Assembly: GCA_902601705.1 (NCBI GenBank)
Contig: CACKNV010000004.1
Coordinates: forward strand, 1-64,000
DNA length: 64,000 bases
Reading direction: 5' to 3'
Source of the DNA: an uncultured Pelagibacteraceae bacterium
Lineage (GTDB): Bacteria; Pseudomonadota; Alphaproteobacteria; Pelagibacterales; Pelagibacteraceae
Below are positions 33,419 through 42,174 of this stretch, piece by piece. How positions within the stretch are numbered: the stretch's first letter is position 1; the number at the start of each line of letters is the position of its first letter. Under the pieces are notes generated by a model. The model was given only the letters and a program-made list of their open reading frames with translations. It was not told where the DNA came from and ran no database searches. A program made the position numbers and the translations under genes.

Positions 33419-34553
33419 TTAAGAATTGAAAAGTTTTATAGCGTAATTTAATTGGTTATCTTTATCTGAATTTATTTTAAAATCATCTCCTACTTCTTCA
33501 ACTAAAATATCAGGTGTTACACCAACCTCCGAGATAGATTTACCAGATGGGAGGTAGTATTTGGAAATAGTAAGTCTCATACCTCCTCCATTTCTTAAAG
33601 GTATAATAGATTGCACTGATCCTTTTCCATAAGAGTTTTCTCCCAGAATTATAGCCCGTTTATGATCTTTAAGTGCACCAGCAAAAATTTCTGATGCAGA
33701 TGCAGAACCGTTATTAATTAAAACAACAACAGGTTTCCCTTTGGTTTCATCACCTTCTCTAGCAAAGAATTTTCTAGTTTCAGAAACTTTTCGACCTTTA
33801 GTAGACACAATTTCTCCGTCATTTAAAAAAAAATCCGTTATGTTTATTGCTTGAGTTAGTAAACCTCCAGGATTATTCCTTAAATCAATTACATAACCTT
33901 TTATTTTTGAATTTTTTTCAAAATTTTTAATTGATTTTAAAAATTGTTTATCACTATTTTCGTTGAAAGATTTGAGCCTGATGTAACCTATGTTTTTTTT
34001 TTTACTAATAGTTTCTGAATTCACTGATTGAACTTCAATTATTTTTCTCTTAATCTTAAATTCGAGAGGTTTTTTAACATTTTTTCTTCTTACAGTAAGA
34101 TCAATTGTTGTTCCTACTGGTCCTCTCATTAATTTTACGGCTTCCATTAAAGTTTTACCTTGTACCTGTTCGTCACCAATTTTAACAATGTAATCGCCTG
34201 ATTTTATTCCTGCTACCTCGGCAGGGGTCCCCTCAATAGGAGAAATCACTTTTACTACTCCAGCTTCCATACTAATTTCTATTCCTAGACCCCCAAACTT
34301 TCCACTCGTGTCTGTTTGCATCTCTTTGAACAATTCAGGAGTCATGTAAGCAGAGTAGGGGTCAAGAGATTGTAGTACACCATTAATAGCAGAGTCAATC
34401 ATTTCTGTTTGATCAACATCATCAACATATTCTTTTTTAATATTTTCTAAAACTTCTCCAAAAAGATCAATTTTTTCATATAGATTATTTTTTGAAAATC
34501 CATCAGTAATTATTAAATTAAAGAAAATTACTGATAATATAATTTTTTTTCAT
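33419..34553 (-). CDS. ctpA: C-terminal processing peptidase (S41), frameshifted within its signal peptide by an extra A
   Basis: Periplasmic serine protease with a PDZ domain (FGGLGIEISMEAGVVKVISPIEGTPAEVAGIKSGDYIVKIG) and the catalytic part VLINNGSASASEIFAGALKDHKRAIILGENSYGKGSVQSII (Ser and Lys). The ORF track begins at an internal Met (34402). The frame extends upstream through KIILSVIFFNLIITDGFSKNNLYEKIDLFGEVLENIKKEYVDDVDQTE, a signal peptide plus the usual N-terminal domain, but the only ATG (34553) is out of frame by one base in an A8 run (T8 at 34543-34550 on the plus strand). Removing one A gives a complete 377-residue protein starting MKKIILS. That ATG overlaps the rsfS stop as ATGA, supporting this start. 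Confidence 0.9.
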
Positions 34554-34897
34554 ATCATAGCCTTCTCTTTTGGTATTTCTTCAGACCACATTTTTTCTAA
34601 ATCATAAAACTCTCTTTTTTCAGGGTGAAATATATGAACAATTATATCTTGTGCATCAACTAGTTTCCAATCATTGCTCTCTCTTCCTTCAATCCTACAA
34701 TTATTCATTCCTAGTTTTTTTAGTTCTGCAACAAGAATTTCAGAGAGTGATTGAAGATGCCTTGAAGACCTGCCAGAAGCAATAATCATATAATCTGCTA
34801 TATAGGACTTATTTTTTAAATTTATAGATGAAATATTATGGGCTTTGTTGTTATCTAGTATTTTTTCAATATTTTTTTTAATATCAATTATTTCCAT
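34550..34897 (-). CDS. rsfS: Ribosomal silencing factor RsfS
   Basis: RsfS binds L14 and blocks subunit joining in slow growth. The 115-residue protein has the family pattern NISSINLKNKSYIADYMIIASGRSSRHLQSLSEILVAELKKLG and GRESNDWKLVDAQDIIVHIFHPEKREFYDLEKMW. It starts on the last base of nadD (TAATG) and its stop overlaps the ctpA start (ATGA). In many Alphaproteobacteria rlmH follows rsfS; here ctpA follows directly. Confidence 0.95.
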   Translation of the reverse strand: MEIIDIKKNIEKILDNNKAHNISSINLKNKSYIADYMIIASGRSSRHLQSLSEILVAELKKLGMNNCRIEGRESNDWKLVDAQDIIVHIFHPEKREFYDLEKMWSEEIPKEKAMI

Positions 34898-35436
34898 TAA
34901 TTAATTGATCTTGTTCGACTTTTTAATTGTGTTGATGAGATTGTAATAGGTTTATTTTTTATAAAGACGATTTTATTTTTGTAATTTTTTACCACAATTG
35001 ATTTCATTCCCTTTCTATCATATCCTTTTCTAGAAAAAACTACTAATTTTACCAATTTTACTATTTTTTTCCAGCTTTTCCACTTATGAAATCTGATTAA
35101 ATTATCAGAACCAATTATAAAATAGATATTCTTAATATTCTTTTTTTTTATAAAATAATTTATAATATCAATTGTTCTAGAAGATTTGACAATATTTTCT
35201 AGATGTATTGTAAAAATTTTTTTTTGCGATTTAGATATTTTATTTGCATAATTTACTCTTTCATCTAAAGAATAAAAGGTTTTATTTTTAAAAGGGTTTT
35301 GTTTGGTTATAACCCAATAAATTTTTTTTAATTTTAGTTTTTTAATAGCAATTTTTGATATACCTAAGTGTCCTTTATGTGGAGGATCAAAACTACCACC
35401 TAATAATCCGATGTATTTTTTTTGGAAACTTGCCAT
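34897..35436 (-). CDS. nadD: Nicotinate-nucleotide adenylyltransferase
   Basis: NadD adenylylates nicotinate mononucleotide in NAD synthesis. It shows the nucleotidyltransferase motif GLLGGSFDPPHKGHLGISKIA at the N terminus (HxGH type) and ISSTQLKSRTRS at the C terminus (ISSTxIR type). At 179 residues it is slightly short but complete. It sits 3 nt after proA and shares a base with rsfS, as in the alphaproteobacterial proA-nadD-rsfS order. Confidence 0.94.
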   Translation of the reverse strand: MASFQKKYIGLLGGSFDPPHKGHLGISKIAIKKLKLKKIYWVITKQNPFKNKTFYSLDERVNYANKISKSQKKIFTIHLENIVKSSRTIDIINYFIKKKNIKNIYFIIGSDNLIRFHKWKSWKKIVKLVKLVVFSRKGYDRKGMKSIVVKNYKNKIVFIKNKPITISSTQLKSRTRSIN

Positions 35437-35439
35437 TAA

Positions 35440-36681
35440 TTATGGTCTAATAATTCCTTTTCCAGAAACAAGATATTTGTATGAAGTTAGTTGGTTTATT
35501 CCTACAGGACCTCTAGGTGGAAGTTTGTTGGTAGAGATACCTATTTCACCACCGAAACCGAATTCACCGCCGTCAGCAAATTGAGTTGAAACGTTATGCA
35601 TGGCTATTGAACTATTAACTCCATTTAAAAAAATCTCTGCATTCTTTTTGTTATTAGTGATTATGCTATCGGTGTGCATTGTGCCATATTTTAAAATATG
35701 TTCGACAGCACCTTTTACATTTTTAACCACCTTTATAGAAATAATTGCATCCAGATATTCCGTTTTCCAATCTTTTTCAGTGGTTTTTTTTAATTTTCCT
35801 TTAAAAAGTTTATTAATTTTTTTATCAGCCCTTACTTCGCAGCCTGAATTTAGAAGAGCATTTATTATTTCTTTAGCATGTGAGTTTAAAGCTTTTTCCT
35901 CTATCAAAAGAGTTTCTACCGCACCGCAAATACTTGTCCTTCTCATTTTTGCATTAATAACTAAATCTTTCGCTATTTTTATATTTGAAGTTTTATCAAC
36001 ATAAATGTGGCACAATCCTTCAAGATGACCAATTACATGAACGTTAGAAAATTTTTGCACTTTTGCCACAAGTCCTTTCCCTCCTCTTGGTACAATTACA
36101 TCAATGTATGCACTCATTTTTGATAATAATTGATCTACTATTTTTCTACTTTTGTTTTCAATAAACTGAATACAGTTTTGATTGATATTATTTTTTTGCA
36201 GTTCATCTCTGAATAAATTAGCTAATAATCTATTTGAATTAAAAGCTTCAGATCCACCTCTTAAAATAGAGCAGTTTCCTGATTTTAAACATAATGCCGC
36301 AACATCAGCAGTAACATTAGGTCTGCTTTCATATATTACGCCTATGACACCAATTGGAGTTGTAACTCTTTTAATAGTTAAATTATTTGGTCTGCGCCAT
36401 GTTTCTAGAACTCTTCCAACTGGGTCTTTAAACTTTGCTATTTCATTTATTGAGTGTCTAATACCTTCTATTCTCTTTTTATTTAAAATAAGTCTGTCAA
36501 CTAAATGTTTTCTTTTAACATTTTTTACATCTTTTAAATTTTCTCTGATTATCTTATTTGAATTTTTTAGTAGAGATTGATTGTAATTATCTAAAACTTT
36601 TTTAATTTTTTTGTGCTTAACGTTCTTTAAATGCTCAAAGGCTTTTTTTGCGTTTTTTCCAATTGTTTCTAAATAATTCAT
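35440..36681 (-). CDS. proA: Gamma-glutamyl phosphate reductase
   Basis: The second enzyme of proline synthesis, NADPH-dependent reduction of glutamyl phosphate to glutamate semialdehyde. It shows VTTPIGVIGVIYESRPNVTADVAALCLKSGNCSILRGGSEAFNSN, the catalytic cysteine in MRRTSICGAVETLLI, and the C-terminal FGFGGEIGISTNKLPPRGPVGINQLTSYKYLV. The 413 residues are normal. It abuts proB with no gap. Confidence 0.97.
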   Translation of the reverse strand: MNYLETIGKNAKKAFEHLKNVKHKKIKKVLDNYNQSLLKNSNKIIRENLKDVKNVKRKHLVDRLILNKKRIEGIRHSINEIAKFKDPVGRVLETWRRPNNLTIKRVTTPIGVIGVIYESRPNVTADVAALCLKSGNCSILRGGSEAFNSNRLLANLFRDELQKNNINQNCIQFIENKSRKIVDQLLSKMSAYIDVIVPRGGKGLVAKVQKFSNVHVIGHLEGLCHIYVDKTSNIKIAKDLVINAKMRRTSICGAVETLLIEEKALNSHAKEIINALLNSGCEVRADKKINKLFKGKLKKTTEKDWKTEYLDAIISIKVVKNVKGAVEHILKYGTMHTDSIITNNKKNAEIFLNGVNSSIAMHNVSTQFADGGEFGFGGEIGISTNKLPPRGPVGINQLTSYKYLVSGKGIIRP

Positions 36682-37773
36682 TTATAATAATACCATATCA
36701 TCTTTATGAATGACCTCAGTTTTACTTAAATAACCAAGGATTGTTTCTATTTCTTTACTTTGTTTGCCTTTAATTTTATCTATTTCTACAGAGCTAAATG
36801 ATGATAACCCCCGAGCTAGCTGATTACTATTTTGATCTAGGATTATTACATTTTCTCCTTTTTTGAAGTTTCCATTAATCTTAGTTATGCCAGCTGCGAG
36901 CAAGCTTTTACCATTTGATAAAGCTTTAGCTGCTCCATTATCAATATAAATAGTTCCATTGTAATTAAGGGAACCGATAATCCATTTTTTTCTAGCGTCC
37001 AATGTAGAAATTTTTGGCAAGAAATGGGTATATTTTTTATTTTTAATCATATTTGCAATTGGATTATTTACTTTACCATTAGCAATAAACATATGGCTGC
37101 CTGAATTCATACAAATTTTAGCGGCATCCAACTTTGTAGCAATTCCTCCTGAACCAAATTTGTTTTTCTTGTTATCCATCAAAGATATTATTTTTTCATT
37201 AATTGAAGTTACTTGTCTTACAATTTTTTTTCCTTTCGATTTATCATATAGTCCATCAACATCAGAAAATAAAATCAGCATATCTGCACCAATAATTTGA
37301 GCTACACGTGCAGCTAGTCTATCATTATCTCCATATTTTATTTCACTAGTTGCTGTTGAGTCATTTTCATTAACCACAGGGATAGCTTTAAGCTTAAACA
37401 AGTTATCAAATGTCCTTCTTACATTAATAGCTCTTCTTCTTTGCTCGGTATCATCTGGGCTAATTAAAATTTGACCAGTTTTAATTTTATATTTATCAAA
37501 TAGTTTTTGAAATTCACCTGCTAGATGAATTTGGCCAACTGCTGCAATAGCTTGGCTCATTTCTAATTTAATTTTTCCTTTTTTTATTTTTAGATATTTT
37601 TGGCCAAGAGCGATTGCACCTGATGAGACAATTACAAAGTTTTTTCCTTTTCCGTATTTTCTTATATCTTTAATAAGAGAAGTTACCCATTTTTTTTTGA
37701 AAATACCTTTACTGTCAATTACAGTTGCAGATCCAAGTTTTAAAACTATTTTATTTGCATTTTTAATTAGCAT
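36682..37773 (-). CDS. proB: Glutamate 5-kinase
   Basis: First enzyme of proline synthesis. The amino-acid kinase domain shows IVLKLGSATV, VSSGAIALGQKYL, IPVVNENDSTATSEIKYGDNDRLAARVAQIIGADMLILFSDVDGLYDKS and GSGGIATKLDAAKICMNSG. The C-terminal part (from about residue 275) is a PUA domain. The 363 residues are normal for the PUA-containing form. The start overlaps obgE by 11 nt. Confidence 0.96.
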   Translation of the reverse strand: MLIKNANKIVLKLGSATVIDSKGIFKKKWVTSLIKDIRKYGKGKNFVIVSSGAIALGQKYLKIKKGKIKLEMSQAIAAVGQIHLAGEFQKLFDKYKIKTGQILISPDDTEQRRRAINVRRTFDNLFKLKAIPVVNENDSTATSEIKYGDNDRLAARVAQIIGADMLILFSDVDGLYDKSKGKKIVRQVTSINEKIISLMDNKKNKFGSGGIATKLDAAKICMNSGSHMFIANGKVNNPIANMIKNKKYTHFLPKISTLDARKKWIIGSLNYNGTIYIDNGAAKALSNGKSLLAAGITKINGNFKKGENVIILDQNSNQLARGLSSFSSVEIDKIKGKQSKEIETILGYLSKTEVIHKDDMVLL

Positions 37774-38746
37774 ATTTTATCAATAATTTTTTAATTTTTT
37801 GAAGATCTTTGTTAGAATAAACAGATACAATTTCATATTTATTTTTAATTTTTTTTTTAAATTCTTTTAATTTTTCATTAATCTCATTTTCATCTAATAA
37901 ATCTGACTTATTAAAAAAAATGATTTCTTTCTTTTTCATTAAATCTTTATCATAATTAGATAATTCTGATTTAATTTTCTTATAAGAATTTAATAAATCA
38001 TCTTCAGATAAGTCTATTAAGTGAAGTAAAATTTTACATCTTTCTATATGTCTTAAGAATTTATCTCCAAGACCAACACCTTTATGTGCACCTTCTACTA
38101 AACCAGGAATATCAGCTAAAGTAATCTCTTTTCCTCCATAGTATGACACCCCTAAGTTTGGATTTATTGTTGTGAATGGATAGTTTGCTATTTTTGGCTT
38201 AGCTCTTGTTAATGCTGCAAGCAAACTAGATTTACCAGCATTTGGCTTACCAATAATTCCAATGTCAGCAATTACTTTTAATTGAAGCCATATCCAAAAT
38301 TCTTCACCTAATTTTCCATTTGTTTTTTTTCTTGGTGCTCTATTTGTTGAACTTTTAAATCTTACATTACCCAGTCCACCCTTACCACCCGATGCTACAA
38401 GATATTTTTCTTTATTCTTGGTAAAGTCATAAATTAACGTATTATTATCTTCTTCATATATTTGAGTCCCTAAAGGAACTTTTAAAATCAAGTCTTCTCC
38501 ATTTGCTCCAGTTTTATTTCTTTTGCTTCCAGGTTTCCCATGTTGAGCTTTAAAATGCTGGGCATACCTGAAATCAATTAACGTATTGAGGTTTCTATCA
38601 GATTGAACAATTATAGACCCTCCGTCTCCACCGTCACCGCCATCTGGTCCACCATATTCCACAAACTTTTCTCTTCTAAAGCTTGCAGAACCTGAACCGC
38701 CATTTCCAGCTTTGATATAAATCTTTGCTTGATCTAAAAATTTCAT
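37763..38746 (-). CDS. obgE: Obg family GTPase (ribosome assembly)
   Basis: An essential GTPase that helps 50S assembly. Residues 1-155 form the glycine-rich Obg fold (KAGNGGSGSASFRREKFVEYGGPDGGDGGDGGS). The G domain shows IGKPNAGKSSLLAALTRAKPKIANYPFTT, DIPGLVEGAHKGVGLG and FFNKSDL. The 327 residues lack the longer C-terminal acidic domain of some homologues. It follows rplU-rpmA, a classic arrangement. Confidence 0.97.
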   Translation of the reverse strand: MKFLDQAKIYIKAGNGGSGSASFRREKFVEYGGPDGGDGGDGGSIIVQSDRNLNTLIDFRYAQHFKAQHGKPGSKRNKTGANGEDLILKVPLGTQIYEEDNNTLIYDFTKNKEKYLVASGGKGGLGNVRFKSSTNRAPRKKTNGKLGEEFWIWLQLKVIADIGIIGKPNAGKSSLLAALTRAKPKIANYPFTTINPNLGVSYYGGKEITLADIPGLVEGAHKGVGLGDKFLRHIERCKILLHLIDLSEDDLLNSYKKIKSELSNYDKDLMKKKEIIFFNKSDLLDENEINEKLKEFKKKIKNKYEIVSVYSNKDLQKIKKLLIKYAN

Positions 38747-38786
38747 TCTTATTATAGTATAAATAACGTAGGCTATTTATATAGAT

Positions 38787-39041
38787 TTAATTGGGGATTA
38801 CAGAAACAAAAGTTCTGTTTAATTTTGATTTTTTGAATTTTACTTTTCCTTTAATCAGAGAAAAAATTGAGTGGTCTTTACCCATACCAACATTATCACC
38901 AGGATGAATTTTGGTACCTCTTTGTCTAACTATAATGTTTCCAGGAATCACTACTTGATCACCATATTTTTTAACTCCAAGACGTCTACCTTTACTATCT
39001 CGGCCGTTTTTCGATGATCCACCTGCTTTTTTAGTTGCCAT
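38787..39041 (-). CDS. rpmA: 50S ribosomal protein L27
   Basis: bL27 near the peptidyl transferase centre. The sequence [62 protein letters not shown] is diagnostic. Length 84, normal. It is 8 nt after rplU. Confidence 0.98.
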   Translation of the reverse strand: MATKKAGGSSKNGRDSKGRRLGVKKYGDQVVIPGNIIVRQRGTKIHPGDNVGMGKDHSIFSLIKGKVKFKKSKLNRTFVSVIPN

Positions 39042-39049
39042 TTAATTAC

Positions 39050-39457
39050 CTATTTTTTTATATCCTTTTTTATAACTTTTTTCTCTTTTTTAATAGGTTT
39101 CTTTTTTTCAATAATTTTAGCTTCATCTATAACTTTTCCGCCTTTTGCTAAAATTTTAGTTATTTGTATCTTAGAATGACGCTGTCTATGACCATTCTTT
39201 TTTCTTGAATGTTTTCTTCTTCTTTTATGGAAAATTAATACAGTTCTATCTTTAACATTGTCTAAAAGTTTAGCCTCTACTGTAGCTCCATCAACTTTAG
39301 GACTTCCAACCTCAGTGCTTTTATCGTCGTTTAAAAGTAAAACATTATCAAATTTAATAGTTTCACCAATTTTGGCGTTAAGTTTTTCAATTTCTAATAT
39401 TTTACTTGCGGTTACTTTATATTGTTTTCCACCTGTTTCAATTATAGCAAATGACAT
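39050..39457 (-). CDS. rplU: 50S ribosomal protein L21 with basic C-terminal tail
   Basis: bL21 of the large subunit. I chose the start at 39457 (MSFAIIETGGKQYKV), where the family begins; the ORF track start at 39481 adds eight residues that lie where the promoter's downstream leader should be. The core ends near GGKVIDEAKIIEKK, followed by a lysine-rich tail (KPIKKEKKVIKKDIKK) beyond the usual ~103 residues. First gene of the rplU-rpmA-obgE-proBA-nadD-rsfS-ctpA-rppH run. Confidence 0.95.
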   Translation of the reverse strand: MSFAIIETGGKQYKVTASKILEIEKLNAKIGETIKFDNVLLLNDDKSTEVGSPKVDGATVEAKLLDNVKDRTVLIFHKRRRKHSRKKNGHRQRHSKIQITKILAKGGKVIDEAKIIEKKKPIKKEKKVIKKDIKK

Positions 39458-39483
39458 AAAATTTCTTTTTTTAATTTTCACGC

Positions 39484-39511
39484 AATATAGCCCTCAGTGC
39501 TAGCAAGTCAA
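39484..39511 (-). promoter_or_regulatory. Sigma70-like promoter of the rplU operon
   Basis: On the minus strand TTGACT is followed by a 16-nt spacer and TATATT, each one mismatch from the consensus. It lies in the 41-nt gap between gloB and rplU, about 27 nt before the preferred rplU start. This is the best promoter match I saw in the window. Confidence 0.75.
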
Positions 39512-39522
39512 GATTATTGAAG

Positions 39523-40281
39523 CTAAAAAGAGTCCTTTAAATCTCGTAATTTTGAGAAAACTTCAATGTCAGATGAATCTTTTAAGCCCAGGTTATGCTT
39601 TATCTGAGGATCATCACACCTTAGAAAAATATTTGTTTTTATTTCATCAGCTATAGTAGACGGAATAGTTGGTTGACTAGAGCTTAGTTTTTTTTCGATT
39701 TCAATTTTTTTAGCTTTTAAATAAGTATTTTTTGGATCATGCTCTAAACAGAAATTTAAATTTGCGTTTGTGTATTCATGTCCACAATAGATTTTTGTAT
39801 CTGGAGGAAGATTTTTTATTTTATTTAAAGAATTAAACATTTCTTGATGAGTGCCTTCAAATACTCTACCACATCCTAAAGAAAATAATGTATCTCCAGT
39901 AAAAGCAATTTTTTCCTTTTTAAAGAAAAAAGCAATATGACCCTTAGTGTGACCTGGAATAGAAATTACCTCAAATTCTAAATTTCCAATTTTGTGCTTT
40001 TGATTTTCTTCAAGCAATATATCTATTCCTGGTATACGATTTTTGTCTGAATTTGAGCCTAATATCTTTGATTTATATTTTTTTTTTAGTTCTAGGTTAG
40101 CTCCAACATGATCAGCATGATGATGAGTATTTAAAATAAAATCTAACTTTTCATATTTATTGATTATTTTATCACAGGCGTTAAATTCAGAGGGATCTAC
40201 TATTGAAATTATGCCTGTTTCTTTTTCATGAATTAAATAACTGTAATTGTCACTTAAGCATGGAATAATTTCTACAATCAT
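39523..40281 (-). CDS. gloB: Hydroxyacylglutathione hydrolase (glyoxalase II)
   Basis: Metallo-beta-lactamase-fold enzyme that hydrolyses S-lactoylglutathione. It shows the metal-binding LNTHHHADHVGAN, ISIPGHTKGHIAFFF, FTGDTLFSLGCGRVFEG and YCGHEYTNANLNFCL. The 252 residues match GloB. It directly follows metW without a gap, as in many Alphaproteobacteria. Confidence 0.94.
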   Translation of the reverse strand: MIVEIIPCLSDNYSYLIHEKETGIISIVDPSEFNACDKIINKYEKLDFILNTHHHADHVGANLELKKKYKSKILGSNSDKNRIPGIDILLEENQKHKIGNLEFEVISIPGHTKGHIAFFFKKEKIAFTGDTLFSLGCGRVFEGTHQEMFNSLNKIKNLPPDTKIYCGHEYTNANLNFCLEHDPKNTYLKAKKIEIEKKLSSSQPTIPSTIADEIKTNIFLRCDDPQIKHNLGLKDSSDIEVFSKLRDLKDSF

Positions 40282-40875
40282 TTACCCTATTAAAAATATC
40301 CCTAATTTTGAAAAGAGATTTTTAATCTCTAAATTATTTTTTTTTATTAATGAAGTTTTATCTTCATTAACTCCAATAACTTGTTTGATATTTATATTCT
40401 TTTCATCACAAAACTTAAATAGATCTTTAATAGTACACATATGTAAGTTAGGAGTGTTATACCAAGTATTCGGCAATGTTTTTGTTACCGGCATTTCACC
40501 AAAAAATAAAAGTTTTATTCTTACTTTCCAAAAACCAAAATTTGGAATTGACACAATTACTGATTTACCTATTCTCAAAAGATTTTTTAAAACTTCTTCT
40601 GGGTCATAAAAAGCTTGTAATGTTTGGCTAAGCACAACATAGTCAAAAGATTGGTCAGGAAATTGATGAAGTTCAGTTTCAGCATTTCCTTGTATGACTG
40701 GTAAACCTTTGCGTATGCATTGTTGCACGTTATCTTGACTTAGTTCCAATCCACGAACTTCAATACTCTTTTCCTCTTTTAGGAAATTCATTAGAGATCC
40801 ATCCCCACAACCAACATCTAAAACTCTAGTGTTATTGGGTAATAAATCAGCAATTACTTTAAATTCTTTTTTCAT
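40282..40875 (-). CDS. metW: MetW-type methyltransferase-like protein
   Basis: A Rossmann-fold protein with SAM-binding VLDVGCGDGSLMNFL and the MetW segments DYVVLSQTLQAFYDPEEVLKNLLRIGK and SIPNFGFWKVRIKLLFFGEMPVTKTLPNTWYNTPNLH. In Proteobacteria without metA, MetW works with MetX in making acyl-homoserine; the exact role of MetW is not well settled. Overlaps metX by 17 nt. Confidence 0.95.
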   Translation of the reverse strand: MKKEFKVIADLLPNNTRVLDVGCGDGSLMNFLKEEKSIEVRGLELSQDNVQQCIRKGLPVIQGNAETELHQFPDQSFDYVVLSQTLQAFYDPEEVLKNLLRIGKSVIVSIPNFGFWKVRIKLLFFGEMPVTKTLPNTWYNTPNLHMCTIKDLFKFCDEKNINIKQVIGVNEDKTSLIKKNNLEIKNLFSKLGIFLIG

Positions 40876-41998
40876 TTTTAAACTTTTCGTACATTGAGTC
40901 TATAAAACCTTTAAGAGTTTTTAAGAATTCTGGTTCATTTAGCAAAAAGGAGTCATGTCCTTTGTCTGTTACTATTTCTGAATAAGAAACATCAGCACCA
41001 GATGCATTTAATGCAATAACTATGTCCTTGTTTTCTTTTGTTGTATAAAGCCAGTCAGAAGAAAATGATATTACTAAAAATTTTGTTTTTTGATTTTTGA
41101 AAGCCTCAACTAAACCACCTTTGAACTGCTTAGAGAGATCAAAATAATCCATTGCCCTAGTTATATAAAGAATTGAATTTGCATCAAATCTTTCAACAAA
41201 AGTATAACCTTGATGTCTCAAATAGCTTTCAACTTGGAAATCTGCATTAAAACTAAATTCGTAATCTGCTTTTTCTTGGAGTTTTCTTCCAAATTTTTCC
41301 TGCATACCTTGCTCTGATAAATAGCTTATGTGCCCTACCATTCTTGCCACAGCAAGACCGTTTTTAGGTTGAGTATTTTTTAAAAAGTATTTTCCATTAT
41401 CCCAAATAGGATCAGCCATTATTGCCTGACGCGCTAACTCATTAAGTGCAATATTTTGAGCACTATGACTAGAGCTACAAGCTATAGGAATTGCAGAAAA
41501 AGTTTTTTCCGGAAAAGTTGCGCAAAATTGTAAGAGCTGCATTCCTCCCATTGAGCCGCCTGTAGCACACAAAAGTTTTTTAATACCAAAATGATCTAGA
41601 AGAATTTCCTGTGCTCTTACAATATCTTTAATTGTTATCACAGGAAAATCTAAACCATAGGGTTGATCAGTTTCTTTATTAATATCACTTGGTCCTAATG
41701 AACCCATGCAGCCACCAATCACATTTGCACATATCACAAAATATTTATTTGTATCTATAGCTTTACCTGGGCCAACAGCTGTAACCCACCAACCATCTTT
41801 CTTTGTTATGGGGTTTGTTCCAGTAACAAATTGGTCACCTGTCAAAGCATGAAACACTAAAATTGCATTATTTTTATTCTCATTAAGTTTTCCATAAGTC
41901 TCATATGCTAGAGGAAAATCCTTAATAGTTTTACCACAATCAAGCTTGAGTGGTTTAGTAACAGTAATTTTATTTATATTCTCAATTTTTCTATTCAT
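40859..41998 (-). CDS. metX: Homoserine O-acetyltransferase (or succinyltransferase) MetX
   Basis: First committed enzyme of methionine synthesis. The alpha/beta-hydrolase fold shows YETYGKLNENKNNAILVFHALTGDQFV, the nucleophile in CATGGSMGGMQLLQF, and the C-terminal DKGHDSFLLNEPEFLKTL with the catalytic His. The acyl donor cannot be read here; many proteobacterial MetX proteins paired with MetW use succinyl-CoA. I prefer the ATG at 41998 (MNRKIENINKI). The ORF track start at 42028 would translate the terminator hairpin and its U tract (PSLAGLFFW). Expression should be controlled by the SAM-II riboswitch upstream. Confidence 0.94.
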   Translation of the reverse strand: MNRKIENINKITVTKPLKLDCGKTIKDFPLAYETYGKLNENKNNAILVFHALTGDQFVTGTNPITKKDGWWVTAVGPGKAIDTNKYFVICANVIGGCMGSLGPSDINKETDQPYGLDFPVITIKDIVRAQEILLDHFGIKKLLCATGGSMGGMQLLQFCATFPEKTFSAIPIACSSSHSAQNIALNELARQAIMADPIWDNGKYFLKNTQPKNGLAVARMVGHISYLSEQGMQEKFGRKLQEKADYEFSFNADFQVESYLRHQGYTFVERFDANSILYITRAMDYFDLSKQFKGGLVEAFKNQKTKFLVISFSSDWLYTTKENKDIVIALNASGADVSYSEIVTDKGHDSFLLNEPEFLKTLKGFIDSMYEKFKNEKRI

Positions 41999-42000
41999 CC

Positions 42001-42026
42001 AAAAAAAAAGCCCAGCTAAACTGGGC
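42001..42026 (-). terminator. Intrinsic terminator between SAM-II aptamer and metX
   Basis: On the minus strand GCCCAG-TTTAG-CTGGGC forms a 6-bp GC-rich stem, followed at once by nine T residues and then GG-ATG of metX. It lies 4 nt after the 3' end of the aptamer, so it could act as the expression platform or as a leaky attenuator. The stem and tail are read directly; the regulatory role is inference. Confidence 0.75.
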
Positions 42027-42030
42027 ATCT

Positions 42031-42082
42031 CCCTTTTTAGCTAAATTTATTATGCGCTTGCAATATGGTTAAATCAGCGCGA
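42031..42082 (-). ncRNA. SAM-II riboswitch aptamer upstream of metX
   Basis: The minus-strand sequence begins TCGCGCTGATTTAACC and continues through ATTGCAAGCGCATAATAAA to TTTAGCTAAAAAGGG, 52 nt. By memory this nearly equals the marine metX SAM-II aptamer used for structural work. It has the P1 pairing GCGCT/AGCGC and the H-type pseudoknot segments, with the AAAGG-type ribosome-binding segment at the 3' end. It senses S-adenosylmethionine and lowers metX expression. Position directly before metX confirms the call. Confidence 0.95.
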
Positions 42083-42086
42083 TATC

Positions 42087-42115
42087 TATTTACTAGATCA
42101 TCACAAACTTGTCAA
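42087..42115 (-). promoter_or_regulatory. Probable metX promoter
   Basis: On the minus strand a perfect TTGACA is followed by a 17-nt spacer and TAAATA. Transcription would begin about 7 nt downstream, at or just before the first base of the SAM-II aptamer. The -35 is consensus; the -10 is a weak match. Confidence 0.6.
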
Positions 42116-42174
42116 TTTTATATAAGATAAAGACTTCTAGAAAAACTCTAACAATTTAGATATTACATTAATTA

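Noticed and set aside
35600-36580. Two long plus-strand ORFs (134 and 132 residues) opposite proA
   Set aside because: They are antisense frames of an intact proA, have no ribosome-binding site or family motif, and are hydrophobic only because of the complementary codons.
42001-42028. metX starting at 42028
   Set aside because: That start would translate a GC hairpin and a T9 tract, adding PSLAGLFFW residues not expected in MetX. It stays as a minor alternative because the aptamer's GGGAG site is nearer to it.
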